Assembly: GCA_036226585.1 (NCBI GenBank)
Contig: CP108997.1
Coordinates: 5,952,001 to 6,016,000, forward strand
Length of the DNA: 64,000 nucleotides
Reading direction: 5' to 3'
DNA from: Streptomyces sp. NBC_00708
GTDB lineage: Bacteria; Actinomycetota; Actinomycetes; Streptomycetales; Streptomycetaceae
In this document: positions 33,710-41,597 of the stretch, one piece after another
Numbering within the stretch: the stretch's first letter is position 1
Layout of the letters: the number at the start of each line of letters is the position of its first letter
Notes under the pieces: generated by a model
What the model saw: the letters and a program-made list of their open reading frames with translations, nothing else
Told to the model about the DNA's origin: nothing
Database searches by the model: none
Made by a program: the position numbers and the translations under genes

Positions 33710-35680
33710 ATGTTTGCCACCAGCCGGCTGACCACCAAGCTCTCCCGCCCCGGCATCGCCCTCCGCGCGCTCCCGGTCACCTCCCGCATCGCGCTCGGCG
33801 TGCTGCTCGTCGTCCTCCTGGGCGCGGTCCTCGCACCGCTGCTCACCCAGAACCCCCTCACCACCGGAACTCCCGTCCAGGCACCGAGCGGCGACCACTG
33901 GTTCGGCACCGACCGGGCCGGCCGCGACATCTTCGCCCGCGTCGTCCACGGCTCGCGCTACTCGCTGGTCATCGGCCTCGGCGCGACCGCCGTCGCCCTG
34001 GTCGCCGGCTCCCTGCTCGGGGCACTCGCCGCCACCTCGCGCAAGCTCGGCGACGAGTCCGTGATGCGCACCCTCGACGTGGTGATGTCGTTCCCGCCGA
34101 TCGCGCTGGCCGCCGTCCTCGTCGCGGTCTTCGGGACCAGCGTCCCCGTCATCATCTTCACCATCGCCTTCGTCTACACCCCCTCGCTCGCCCGCGTCGT
34201 CCGCGCCAACGTGCTGTCCCAGTACGGTGAGGACTACGTCGCCGCGGAGAAGGTCATCGGCGCCCGGCGCGGCTACATCGTGCTGCGGCACGTCGCCGTC
34301 AACTGCATGGCCCCGGTCATGGTGTTCGCCACCGTCATGGTCGCCGAGGCGATCATCTTCGAGGCCAGCCTCTCCTTCATCGGCGCCGGAGTGCAGGACC
34401 CCGACCCCAGCTGGGGCAGCGTCCTCGCCTACGGCCGGCAGATCCTCCTGGCCGGCGGCTGGTGGGCCACCTTCTTCCCCGGCCTCGCCCTGCTGATCAC
34501 CGTGCTCGCCCTCAACATCCTCTCCGAGGGCCTCACCGACGCCTCCGCCGCGCCGAAGGCAGCCCGCGCCGCCGCCGTCCCCTCCGACGCCACCACCGCC
34601 CCCGACCCCGTCGAGGCCCGCTCCACCGTGGACATCGACGCCGCCCTCACCAAGCTCGCCCGGCGCGTCGACGCCCAGGAACCCACCATCACCCCGGTCC
34701 CCGAGGACGCCGCCGAACTCCTCGTCGTACGCGACCTCGCGATCCGCTTCCCCGACCGCTACGGCACCACCCCGGTCGTCGACTCCCTCTCCTTCACCGT
34801 CCACGAGGGCGAGACCCTGGGCCTCGTCGGCGAGTCCGGCTGCGGCAAGTCCATCACCAGCCTCGCGGTCATGGGCCTCCTCGCCCGCAACGCCGAGGTC
34901 AGCGGCGAGATCCTCTACCGCGGCCGCAACCTCCTGGAGCTCCCGCCCAAGGAGCGCCGTGCCCTCATGGGCCCCGAGATCGCGATGGTCTACCAGGACG
35001 CGCTCTCCTCCCTCAACCCCTCCGTCCTCGTGGGCACCCAGCTGAAGCAGCTCACCTCGCGCGGCGGTACGAAGACCCCGGCCGAACTCCTCGAACTCGT
35101 CGGCCTCTCACCCGAACGCACCCTGCGCAGCTACCCCCACGAACTCTCCGGCGGCCAGCGCCAGCGCGTCCTGATCGCCATGGCCCTCTCCCGCAGCCCC
35201 CGCCTGCTCATCGCGGACGAGCCGACCACCGCCCTCGACGTCACCGTCCAGGCCCAGGTCGTCGAACTCCTCGTACGGCTCCGCGAGGAACTCGGCTTCG
35301 CCATGGTGCTCGTCTCGCACGACCTCGCCCTCGTCGGCGACCTCTCGCACCGCGTCGCGGTCATGTACGCGGGACGGCTCGCCGAGATCGGCGCGACCCG
35401 CTCCGTGCTCACCGCCCCCACCCACCACTACAGCCGGGGCCTGCTCGGCTCGGTCGTCTCGCTGGAGGCCGGCGCCGACCGGCTGCACCAGATCCGCGGC
35501 GTCGTCCCCGCACCCCAGGGCTTCGGACCGGGCTGCCGGTTCGCCTCCCGGTGCGGCGCGGCCACCGAACTGTGCCGCACCACCACCCCGGCACTCACCG
35601 CACGTGCCGCCACCGAGGACCACGGCTTCGCCTGCCACCACCCGGCGAAGACCGCACAGCTGGAAGGGAGCGCCCTGTGA
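33710..35680 (+). CDS. ABC transporter fused permease (DppC) and ATP-binding (DppD) protein
   Basis: This 656-aa protein joins two subunits. Residues 1-285 are a DppC-type permease (HWFGTDRAGRDIFARVVHGSR, then the EAA-like loop AEKVIGARRGYIVLRH); 286-330 is a charged Ala/Asp-rich linker; 335-656 is an ATPase with Walker A GESGCGKS, signature LSGGQRQRVLIAMAL, Walker B LLIADEPTTALD and the C-terminal oligopeptide-type Cys motif (GCRFASRCGAATELC). The fusion is known in actinobacteria. Its start lies 1 nt after the DppB stop and its end overlaps the next ATPase by 4 nt (GTGA). Confidence 0.94.
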   Translation: MFATSRLTTKLSRPGIALRALPVTSRIALGVLLVVLLGAVLAPLLTQNPLTTGTPVQAPSGDHWFGTDRAGRDIFARVVHGSRYSLVIGLGATAVALVAGSLLGALAATSRKLGDESVMRTLDVVMSFPPIALAAVLVAVFGTSVPVIIFTIAFVYTPSLARVVRANVLSQYGEDYVAAEKVIGARRGYIVLRHVAVNCMAPVMVFATVMVAEAIIFEASLSFIGAGVQDPDPSWGSVLAYGRQILLAGGWWATFFPGLALLITVLALNILSEGLTDASAAPKAARAAAVPSDATTAPDPVEARSTVDIDAALTKLARRVDAQEPTITPVPEDAAELLVVRDLAIRFPDRYGTTPVVDSLSFTVHEGETLGLVGESGCGKSITSLAVMGLLARNAEVSGEILYRGRNLLELPPKERRALMGPEIAMVYQDALSSLNPSVLVGTQLKQLTSRGGTKTPAELLELVGLSPERTLRSYPHELSGGQRQRVLIAMALSRSPRLLIADEPTTALDVTVQAQVVELLVRLREELGFAMVLVSHDLALVGDLSHRVAVMYAGRLAEIGATRSVLTAPTHHYSRGLLGSVVSLEAGADRLHQIRGVVPAPQGFGPGCRFASRCGAATELCRTTTPALTARAATEDHGFACHHPAKTAQLEGSAL

Positions 35681-36684
35681 TCAGGCTCGACGGCGTCCAC
35701 GTACGCCACAAGGCACGCAGCGGAGGCGTCTTCCGCCGCGACGCCGTCCACGCCCTCACCGACGCGAACCTGGAGGTGAAGCGCGGCGAGATCGTCGGCC
35801 TCGTCGGCGAGTCCGGCTGCGGCAAATCCACCCTCGCCCGGGTCCTGACCGGCCTCCAGAAGCCCACCGAGGGCACGGTCACCTTCCATGGCCGCGATCT
35901 GTGGGAGATGTCCGGGGCCCAGCGCCGCCAGGATTTCGGCTCCGCCGTCGGAGTCGTCTTCCAGGACCCCTCCACCGCCCTCAACCCGCGCCTGACCGTC
36001 GAGCAGATCCTGCGCGACCCGCTCGACGTGCACCGCCGGGGCACCCGCGAGGAGCGGACCGCCCGCGTCGCGGAACTCCTCGACCTGGTGGGCCTGCCCG
36101 GCCACACCCTCGCCGCGCTGCCCGGTCAGCTCTCCGGCGGACAGCGCCAGCGCGTCGCCATCGCCCGCGCCCTGGCCCTCGAACCGGAACTGATCGTCGC
36201 CGACGAACCCACCTCCGCGCTCGACGTCTCGGTCCGCGCCCAGGTCCTCAACCTCCTGGTGGACCTGCGCGAACGTCTCGGGCTCGGCATGGTGTTCATC
36301 TCGCACGACATCCAGACCGTGCGCTACCTCGCGGACCGCATCGCCGTCCTCTACCTCGGGCGCATCGTCGAGGAGGGCCGCGCGGCCGACGTCGCCGGGG
36401 CCCCCTCGCACCCGTACACCGAGGCACTGCTCTCCGCGACGCCCAGCCTGCTGGAAGCCACCGAGCGCATCGTGCTCACCGGCCCCGTCCCCTCGGCGAC
36501 CAACCCGCCGGCCGGCTGCCCGTTCCGCACCCGCTGCTGGAAGGCGGACGACGCCTGCGCCGCCGCCTTCCCGGTCCGCACCGAGGGACCCGACGGGCAC
36601 CGCTACCACTGCGTCCATCCCCAGACCCCCGCGTCCCCCGCCGGGAACCCGGCCCCCGTACCGTCCGCAAGGAGCACCGCATGA
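35677..36684 (+). CDS. ABC transporter ATP-binding protein (DppF/OppF type)
   Basis: This 335-aa ATPase has Walker A GESGCGKST near 53, signature LSGGQRQRVAIARAL, Walker B LIVADEPTSALD, and a C-terminal cluster GCPFRTRCWKADDAC as in OppF. GTG 35677 overlaps the previous stop (GTGA), and its own stop overlaps the aldolase start (ATGA), so translation is coupled along the operon. It forms the second nucleotide-binding site of the importer. Confidence 0.94.
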   Translation: MIRLDGVHVRHKARSGGVFRRDAVHALTDANLEVKRGEIVGLVGESGCGKSTLARVLTGLQKPTEGTVTFHGRDLWEMSGAQRRQDFGSAVGVVFQDPSTALNPRLTVEQILRDPLDVHRRGTREERTARVAELLDLVGLPGHTLAALPGQLSGGQRQRVAIARALALEPELIVADEPTSALDVSVRAQVLNLLVDLRERLGLGMVFISHDIQTVRYLADRIAVLYLGRIVEEGRAADVAGAPSHPYTEALLSATPSLLEATERIVLTGPVPSATNPPAGCPFRTRCWKADDACAAAFPVRTEGPDGHRYHCVHPQTPASPAGNPAPVPSARSTA

Positions 36685-37616
36685 CCGCCCGAACCCCCCG
36701 CTACACGGGAGTGATCCCGCCCGTCGTCACCCCGCTCACCGCGGACGGCGAGCTCGACCTCCCCTCCCTGGAGCGGGTCGTGGGCCATCTCATCGACGGC
36801 GGTGTCACCGGTCTCTTCGCCCTCGGCAGCTCCGGCGAGACCGCCTACCTCACCCCGGGACAGCAGGACCGGGTCATCGAGGCCGTCACCGCCGCGGCCG
36901 GCGGTCAGGTGCCGGTCCTCGTCGGCGCGATCGAGACCACCACCAACCGGGCGATCGAGCGCGCCCGCCGCGCGGCCGAGCTGGGCGCCGACGCCGTCGT
37001 CGTGACCGCGCCGTTCTACACCCGCACCGACGGCACGGAGATCGACCGCCACTTCAGGGACGTGGCCGCCGCCCTCGACCTGCCGGTCCTGGCGTACGAC
37101 GTGCCGGTCTGCGTCCACAGCAAGCTCGACCCGGAGCTGCTGCTGCCACTGGCCGCCGATGGCGTGCTGGCCGGGGTGAAGGACTCCAGCGGCGACGACG
37201 GCTCGTTCCGCCGGCTGGTCATCGGGGCCCGGGAGCTGCCGGAGTTCTCGGTGCTCACCGGTCACGAGCTGGTCGTCGACGCGATGATGCTCGGTGGCGC
37301 CGACGGCTCGGTGCCGGGACTCGGCAATGTCGACCCGCACGGTTACGTACGTCTCCACGAGGCCGCGACGCGTGGCGACTGGGCCGCCGCACGGGCCGAA
37401 CAGGACCGGCTGGTCGCGCTCTTCGACATCATCCGGGCGGCCCGCCCCGGCACGGCGTCCGCCACGGCGGCCGGGCTCGGCGCGTTCAAGACCGCGCTGA
37501 TGCTGCGCGGGGTCATCACCACCAATGTGATGAGCCCGCCGATGCGCCGGCTGGACGCCGAGGAGACGGCCGTGGTCGCCGCCTGTCTGGAACGCGCGGG
37601 GCTTGCCACGGTCTGA
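36681..37616 (+). CDS. DHDPS / N-acetylneuraminate lyase family aldolase
   Basis: This 311-aa TIM-barrel class I aldolase has the Schiff-base Lys167 in LAGVKDSSGD, the Tyr in LAYDVP, and GSSGETAYL in place of the GTTGE motif. The family covers dihydrodipicolinate synthase, sialic-acid lyase and sugar-acid aldolases. In an operon with an importer, and next to a sialidase under the same apparent operator, cleavage of imported N-acetylneuraminate to pyruvate and N-acetylmannosamine is the best guess. No ManNAc kinase or epimerase (NanK, NanE) is present nearby. ATG 36681 is coupled to the upstream ATPase. Confidence 0.88.
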   Translation: MTARTPRYTGVIPPVVTPLTADGELDLPSLERVVGHLIDGGVTGLFALGSSGETAYLTPGQQDRVIEAVTAAAGGQVPVLVGAIETTTNRAIERARRAAELGADAVVVTAPFYTRTDGTEIDRHFRDVAAALDLPVLAYDVPVCVHSKLDPELLLPLAADGVLAGVKDSSGDDGSFRRLVIGARELPEFSVLTGHELVVDAMMLGGADGSVPGLGNVDPHGYVRLHEAATRGDWAAARAEQDRLVALFDIIRAARPGTASATAAGLGAFKTALMLRGVITTNVMSPPMRRLDAEETAVVAACLERAGLATV

Positions 37617-37644
37617 CGGGGAAGCACCACCGGACACCGGAAAC

Positions 37645-37689
37645 AAAAGGTCCGGCCGGACAGCTCAGGGCTGTCGGGCCGGACCTTTT
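37645..37689. terminator. Bidirectional hairpin terminator
   Basis: Arms 37645-37664 (AAAAGGTCCGGCCGGACAGC) and 37670-37689 pair over 20 bp with one mismatch, 5-nt loop, ending in TTTT. It lies between the plus-strand aldolase and the minus-strand chaplin, and serves both. Confidence 0.9.
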
Positions 37690-37710
37690 CGTGCTCGGGG
37701 GAGCGTCAGA

Positions 37711-38733
37711 TCACTTCTTGACGGTGCGGGCGCGGCGCATCAGCAGACCGCCACCGAGGACCATCGCGGCGCTGGCGCCACCGGCGATGCCCAGGTTCTC
37801 GTTGGCACCGGTGTGCGCCATCTGCGGCGGCTTGTGGTGCTTGGGCGGCGTGTGGTGCCAGCCGGTGTGGGTCGGCGGGTTGTGCGTCGGCGGATTGTGG
37901 GTGGGGGGGTTGTGCGTCGGCGGGTTGTGGGTCGGCGGGTTGTGGTGGTGGCTGGGCGGGCAGTCGTCGTTGTGGTGGTGCACCGGGGGCTTCGGAGGCT
38001 TCGGCGGGTGGTGCGGCTTCGGCGGCTGCGGCGGGTGGTGCGGCTTCGGCGGCTGCGGCGGGTGGTGCGGCTTCGGCGGGTTGTGGTGGTGGCTGGGCGG
38101 GCAGTCGCCGTCGTGGTGGTGCACCGGGGGCTTCGGCTTCGGGGGCTTCGGCGGGTGGTGCGGCTTCGGCGGGTTGTGCTCGGTGCCGCAGTGGCAGTCG
38201 TGGTCGTGGTGACCCTTCGGCGGCTTGTGGTGCGGCGGCTTGTGGTGCGGGGGCTTGGGGTGCGTCGGCGGGTGCTCGGTGGGCGGGTTGCCCTCGTCGC
38301 CACCACCGCCGTTCTCGCACGTGTTGCCGGCGGCCGGGTTCAGCAGGCCCACCACGTTGATGCTGTTGCCACAGACGTTGACCGGGATGTCGACCGGGGC
38401 CTGGACCACGTTGCCCGAGAGCACGCCGGGGGAGCCGGCGGCCACGCCCTGGGCGCTCGCGCCCTGCGAGCCGCCGTTCTCCGAGTCACCGCCCTTGTTC
38501 TCGCACTTGTTGCCGAAGGCGGGGTTGAGCGCGCCGACCACGTTGACCGTGTTGCCGCAGACGTTGACGGGCACGTGCACCGGGACCTGGACGACGTTGC
38601 CCGAAGCGACGCCGGGCGAGCCGACGGCCGCACCGTCGGCCGTGGCATCGGCGAAGGCATAGCCGCCGGAGGCGGTCAGGATGCCTGACGCCGCCGCCAT
38701 GACGAGCATGCTTTTACTCAAGGCTTTTCGCAT
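37711..38733 (-). CDS. Long chaplin with two chaplin domains, Pro/His-rich spacer and wall-sorting signal
   Basis: This 340-aa hydrophobic surface protein belongs with the ChpA-C class. A signal peptide ends near AFADA (residue 30). Chaplin domains at about 37-78 and 99-140 each keep two Cys (VNVCGNTVNVVG...KCEN; VNVCGNSINVVG...TCEN). Residues 148-304 are a Pro/His-rich spacer with PPKPHHPP units, two DCPPSHHHNPP blocks, DCHC and five NPPTH copies (265-289). The end is a sortase-type signal: MAHTG (305-309), hydrophobic stretch, RRARTVKK. MAHTG resembles the LAxTG motif of Streptomyces class E sortases. AAGGAAGGG precedes ATG 38733. Long chaplins anchor amyloid chaplin fibres to the wall of aerial hyphae; the His-rich spacer could bind metal. 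Confidence 0.93.
   Translation of the reverse strand: MRKALSKSMLVMAAASGILTASGGYAFADATADGAAVGSPGVASGNVVQVPVHVPVNVCGNTVNVVGALNPAFGNKCENKGGDSENGGSQGASAQGVAAGSPGVLSGNVVQAPVDIPVNVCGNSINVVGLLNPAAGNTCENGGGGDEGNPPTEHPPTHPKPPHHKPPHHKPPKGHHDHDCHCGTEHNPPKPHHPPKPPKPKPPVHHHDGDCPPSHHHNPPKPHHPPQPPKPHHPPQPPKPHHPPKPPKPPVHHHNDDCPPSHHHNPPTHNPPTHNPPTHNPPTHNPPTHTGWHHTPPKHHKPPQMAHTGANENLGIAGGASAAMVLGGGLLMRRARTVKK
37867..37941 (-). repeat. Five tandem NPPTH coding repeats in the chaplin spacer
   Basis: Five consecutive copies of a 15-nt unit encode NPPTH at residues 265-289 of the long chaplin. Copies differ slightly at wobble positions. Copy number in such repeats is likely to vary between strains. Confidence 0.9.
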
Positions 38734-39092
38734 TGGTGCCCTTCCTTGGGACATTTCTCGCGGACACGCGGCCCGCAGTTCGTTCATCAGGCGGTGCAGC
38801 AGCCGTCGGACCTGCCCATGTAGGGGACGGCCCTCCCGGCGGAGCGGCTTGACGACACCCATAACGACGTCCGCGTGCGCGAGAAACGTGAATCCGGTGA
38901 ATTTCCTGTGAGCACGCGGCGAGGCTACGAGTGAACGTTTCCTCTCTCGATTTCCGACAGTATGACTCGATCACTTTCGTACGGACGTCCGTGTCTTCCC
39001 GGCATTCGAGTGAATAGTGATAACCAAACGCCGGCCCGGCAGTTGTTCAGGGCGCTCCGGCTACGGGGTATCCAGTACGAGAAGGGTTCATC
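38734..39092. promoter_or_regulatory. Divergent control region between long chaplin and first rodlin
   Basis: A 359-nt gene-free stretch, less GC-rich than its surroundings around 38930-39050. A sigma-BldN-like promoter for the rodlin is seen as GATAAC (39019-39024), 16-bp spacer, AGTTGT (39041-39046); the BldN consensus from the literature is CGTAAC-N16-CGTTGA. I could not identify a convincing promoter for the chaplin direction. Confidence 0.5.
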
Positions 39093-39494
39093 GTGATCAA
39101 GAAGGTCCTGGCTACGGGTGCCGTCGCCGCCTCCATCCTCGGGCTCGGCGCCACGCAGGCGATGGCCATCGGCAACGACGGCGGGACGACCTCGGTCAAC
39201 GGCAACGGTGCCTCGCAGTCGTTCGGCAACGCCGTGACCAAGGGTGACGGCAGCCCCCAGTTCGACCTGGTCCAGGGCTCGCTGAACAAGCCCTGCGTCG
39301 GTCTGCCGCTCAAGGCGAACGTCGGTTCGCTCATCGGTCTCGTCCCGATCGCGGTCCAGGACGTCAACGTCCTGTCCAACCCGCAGAACCAGCAGTGCAC
39401 CGAGAACTCCACCCAGGCCAAGGGCGACGAGCCGCTGTCGCACATCCTGGACGGCATCCCGGTCCTCTCGGGCAACGGCGCCGGCAACAGCTGA
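39093..39494 (+). CDS. Rodlin (aerial hyphae rodlet protein), copy 1
   Basis: This 133-aa secreted protein matches RdlA/RdlB. Signal peptide MIKKVLATGAVAASILGLGATQAMA; mature part starts IGNDGGTTSVNGNGASQSFGN and contains the rodlin hallmarks LVQGSLNKPC, KANVGSLIG, NPQNQQCTENSTQAKGDEPLSHILD and GIPVLSGNG with two Cys. Rodlins arrange chaplin fibrils into paired rodlets on spores. GTG 39093 follows GAGAAGGGTTCATC. Followed by a strong hairpin. Confidence 0.95.
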   Translation: MIKKVLATGAVAASILGLGATQAMAIGNDGGTTSVNGNGASQSFGNAVTKGDGSPQFDLVQGSLNKPCVGLPLKANVGSLIGLVPIAVQDVNVLSNPQNQQCTENSTQAKGDEPLSHILDGIPVLSGNGAGNS

Positions 39495-39505
39495 TCCGGC
39501 CGTCC

Positions 39506-39552
39506 ACGGGCCCGAGCCGCCGGCGCTCCTCCTCCCTGCGGCTCGGGCCCGT
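39506..39552 (+). terminator. Terminator of rodlin 1
   Basis: A perfect 15-bp stem: ACGGGCCCGAGCCGC (39506-39520) pairs with 39538-39552, 17-nt loop, 12 nt after the stop codon. Confidence 0.85.
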
Positions 39553-39785
39553 CGCTGCCCTCCGTGTCCACCCGCCCGGACCTCGCACGATCCGGGTGGA
39601 GACACGGGAGGGTGACCAAAACTGCGTCATTCGGGCGGTATTCGGGTCATCTGCTCGCTGAGCAGTTTCGCATATCGTCCTAAATCGTTACGAATGAAGG
39701 CGGCGGAGTTACGAGCGATCAGGTCCGCGCTCGTGCGGCACGAAAGCCGTGACCGCTCCGGACTCCGCCGAAGAAAGGGTTACCA

Positions 39786-40019
39786 GTGAAGTACACCAAG
39801 ATCGCCGCCGTCGCCGCCGGTACGCTCATGGCCGTGGGTGCCGCCACCCCCGCGTTCGCCGACTCGGGTGCCGAGGGTGCCGCCGTCGCGTCCCCGGGCG
39901 TCATCTCCGGCAACACCATCCAGGTTCCGGTTCACATCCCGGTCAACGTCTGCGGCAACACCATCGACGTCATCGGCCTGCTGAACCCGGCCTTCGGCAA
40001 CGCCTGCGTCAACGACTGA
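39786..40019 (+). CDS. Short chaplin
   Basis: This 77-aa protein is a single-domain chaplin of the ChpD-H class. Signal peptide MKYTKIAAVAAGTLMAVGAATPAFA; mature domain SGAEGAAVASPGVISGNTIQ then VPVHIPVNVCGNTIDVIG and FGNACVND, with two Cys that form the usual intramolecular disulfide. Secreted chaplins lower surface tension and form amyloid on aerial hyphae. GTG 39786. A weak BldN-like promoter (CGTTAC near 39688, AGTTAC about 15 nt on) may drive it. Followed by a perfect hairpin terminator. Confidence 0.95.
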   Translation: MKYTKIAAVAAGTLMAVGAATPAFADSGAEGAAVASPGVISGNTIQVPVHIPVNVCGNTIDVIGLLNPAFGNACVND

Positions 40020-40047
40020 TTCAGGCACGCCGAATTCTCTCGGCTCG

Positions 40048-40084
40048 AAAGCCCCGGACCGCGCTCCCCGCGGTCCGGGGCTTT
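40048..40084 (+). terminator. Terminator of the short chaplin
   Basis: A perfect 16-bp stem: AAAGCCCCGGACCGCG (40048-40063) pairs with 40069-40084, 5-nt loop, ending in TTT, 28 nt after the stop. Confidence 0.92.
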
Positions 40085-40278
40085 CCCGTGCGCGCCCGCC
40101 ATTCCCGGCCCAGGGGGAATCCGTAACGCCCGCGAGGAAAAAGGAACGGTTCCCCCAGTTGCCCCGCCCCGGCCGGGTCGTTAGGCAAGGGGAAAGCGGC
40201 GGAAGTCACGGCCAAAGAAGGCTCGTGCGGCGCGGGGACGCGACCGAGTGAACCGCCGCCGGAGAAGGGAACCTGAAA

Positions 40279-40569
40279 GTGAAGTACGCGAAGTCCGCCG
40301 CACTCGTCGCCGGTTCCGTGGTCGCACTCGGCACGGCTGCCCCCGCCTTCGCCGTCACCACGCCCACGGCCCCCAGCTTCAGCCTCGACGGAGGCGTCAA
40401 CCAGGTGACCGCGGCCGCCCCGCAGGTGGTCGACCCGGTCCTCGGCACCGTCAGCGGCGCCGCCGACAACCTGCACGAGAACGGAACCGTCACCAAGGTC
40501 GCCGGTCAGGCCACCGGAGCGGTGAAGGACGCGGCCCCCCTCCTCGGCGGCCTGCCGCTCTCCCGCTGA
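40279..40569 (+). CDS. Small secreted protein of unknown function in the chaplin-rodlin cluster
   Basis: This 96-aa protein shares its signal-peptide style with the short chaplin (MKYAKSAALVAGSVVALGTAAPAFA) but lacks a chaplin domain and cysteines. The mature part is Val/Ala/Thr-rich: VNQVTAAAPQVVDPVLG, HENGTVTKVAGQATGAVKDAAPLLGGLP, probably amphipathic helices. GTG 40279. Its place among surface-coat genes suggests a role in aerial hyphae or an accessory secreted protein; function unknown. Confidence 0.8.
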   Translation: MKYAKSAALVAGSVVALGTAAPAFAVTTPTAPSFSLDGGVNQVTAAAPQVVDPVLGTVSGAADNLHENGTVTKVAGQATGAVKDAAPLLGGLPLSR

Positions 40570-40637
40570 CCTCGTGGCGCTCGCACGTTCGACCGCGCGC
40601 GACTTCCGGTCGTAGGCGCACCTTTCGAGTGACGGGC

Positions 40638-40665
40638 CACAACCATTCCCGCGACGCCGAGTTGA
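40638..40665 (+). promoter_or_regulatory. Sigma-BldN-like promoter of rodlin 2
   Basis: CACAAC (40638-40643), 16-bp spacer, AGTTGA (40660-40665); compare CGTAAC-N16-CGTTGA. The sequence GTTGATCAGT after the -10 is shared with the rodlin 3 promoter. Confidence 0.55.
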
Positions 40666-40718
40666 TCAGTGCGCTCGGCACCGGCGGGCAACCAGAGAAA
40701 AACCAGAAGGGCAGTTTC

Positions 40719-41129
40719 ATGATCAAGAAGATGATGGCCTCGGCGGCCGTCGCCGCATCGATCGTCGGCGTCTCCGCCGCGGTCGCCCCGTCGGCCATGG
40801 CCATCGGCAACGACCAGGGCACCACCACCGTCAACGGCAACGGTGCCATGCAGTCGTACGGCAACTCCGCCACCCACGGTGACTGGAGCCCGCAGTTCGC
40901 GCTGATCCAGGGCTCGCTCAACAAGCCCTGCATCGCCCTGCCGGCCAAGGCCAACGTCGGTTCGCTGCTCGGCGTCGTGCCGATCTCGGTCCAGGACATC
41001 AACGTCCTGTCCTCGCCGCAGAACCAGCAGTGCACCGAGAACTCCACCCAGGCCAAGGGTGACGAGGCCCTGTCGCACATCCTGGACGACATCCCGATCC
41101 TCTCGGGCAACGGTGTCGCCAACGACTGA
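40719..41129 (+). CDS. Rodlin, copy 2
   Basis: This 136-aa rodlin has signal peptide MIKKMMASAAVAASIVGVSA ending APSAMA, then IGNDQGTTTVNGNGAMQSYGN, LIQGSLNKPCIALPAKANVGS, SPQNQQCTENSTQAKGDEALSHILD and DIPILSGNGVAND. Two Cys as in the family. ATG 40719 follows AGAAGGGCAGTTTC. Of the three copies its sequence is closest to classical RdlA/RdlB by eye. Confidence 0.95.
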   Translation: MIKKMMASAAVAASIVGVSAAVAPSAMAIGNDQGTTTVNGNGAMQSYGNSATHGDWSPQFALIQGSLNKPCIALPAKANVGSLLGVVPISVQDINVLSSPQNQQCTENSTQAKGDEALSHILDDIPILSGNGVAND

Positions 41130-41146
41130 CGGGCCCGACGCCCCGC

Positions 41147-41201
41147 GGGGCCGGTGCGTCCGCGGCAGCCGTACACCGGCCGTCGCGGACCCGCCGGCCC
41201 C
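41147..41201 (+). terminator. Probable terminator of rodlin 2
   Basis: GGGGCCGGTGCGTCCGCG (41147-41164) pairs with 41184-41201 over 18 bp with two mismatches, 19-nt loop, 17 nt after the stop codon. Confidence 0.6.
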
Positions 41202-41312
41202 TTGCGTGTGCCCGGACCCGAGCGGCCCGGCGGTCGTCCGTACGGGCGGACCGCTGGGCCGCTTGCCGTAGCGGGGGAGGCCGGTTCCCGCCGCACCGGG
41301 TAGGGCCCCCTC

Positions 41313-41477
41313 ATGGACCAGCACCACAGCCGGCACCCGCAGGGCTCCACCCCGATCTACGACCGCCTCCTCGCCGAGTGGCAGGCCGCGCGCGCCGCCC
41401 CGGCACCGGAGCCCTCCCGCGCGGGTGGCCTCGTGCCCGCGGCGCGGACCTCGGACGAGGTGAACGGCAGGGGCTGA
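41313..41477 (+). CDS. Small 54-aa cytosolic protein of unknown function
   Basis: The frame ATG 41313 to TGA 41475-41477 encodes a 54-aa hydrophilic protein beginning MDQHHSRHPQGSTPIYDRLL and continuing AEWQAARAAPAPEP. The STPIYDRLLAEW segment looks like a conserved short motif seen in small Streptomyces proteins, though I cannot name the family. TAGGG lies 7 nt upstream as a binding site and codon use is normal for the genome. No signal peptide or Cys. Confidence 0.6.
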   Translation: MDQHHSRHPQGSTPIYDRLLAEWQAARAAPAPEPSRAGGLVPAARTSDEVNGRG

Positions 41478-41530
41478 TACGGGACGGCCCGTCGAACTCA
41501 TGCCGGATGCAACCCATATGGGTGGATCAG

Positions 41531-41558
41531 CGGAACCGAAACCTCCGCCCGGGGTTGA
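41531..41558 (+). promoter_or_regulatory. Sigma-BldN-like promoter of rodlin 3
   Basis: CGGAAC (41531-41536), 16-bp spacer, GGTTGA (41553-41558): five of six -35 and five of six -10 positions fit CGTAAC-N16-CGTTGA. The following GTTGATCAGT matches the rodlin 2 promoter. Confidence 0.6.
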
Positions 41559-41597
41559 TCAGTACGTTCCAGAACGGAACGCTCCGAAAGGTGAAGC

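Noticed and set aside
36681..37616. Calling this gene the housekeeping dihydrodipicolinate synthase dapA
   Set aside because: It is the last gene of an importer operon with a sialidase-linked operator, so a catabolic aldolase is more likely; lysine genes are absent.
37861..38260. Possible CRISPR array or DNA repeat array
   Set aside because: The short repeats are in frame, encode Pro/His units and have no unique spacers of constant length.
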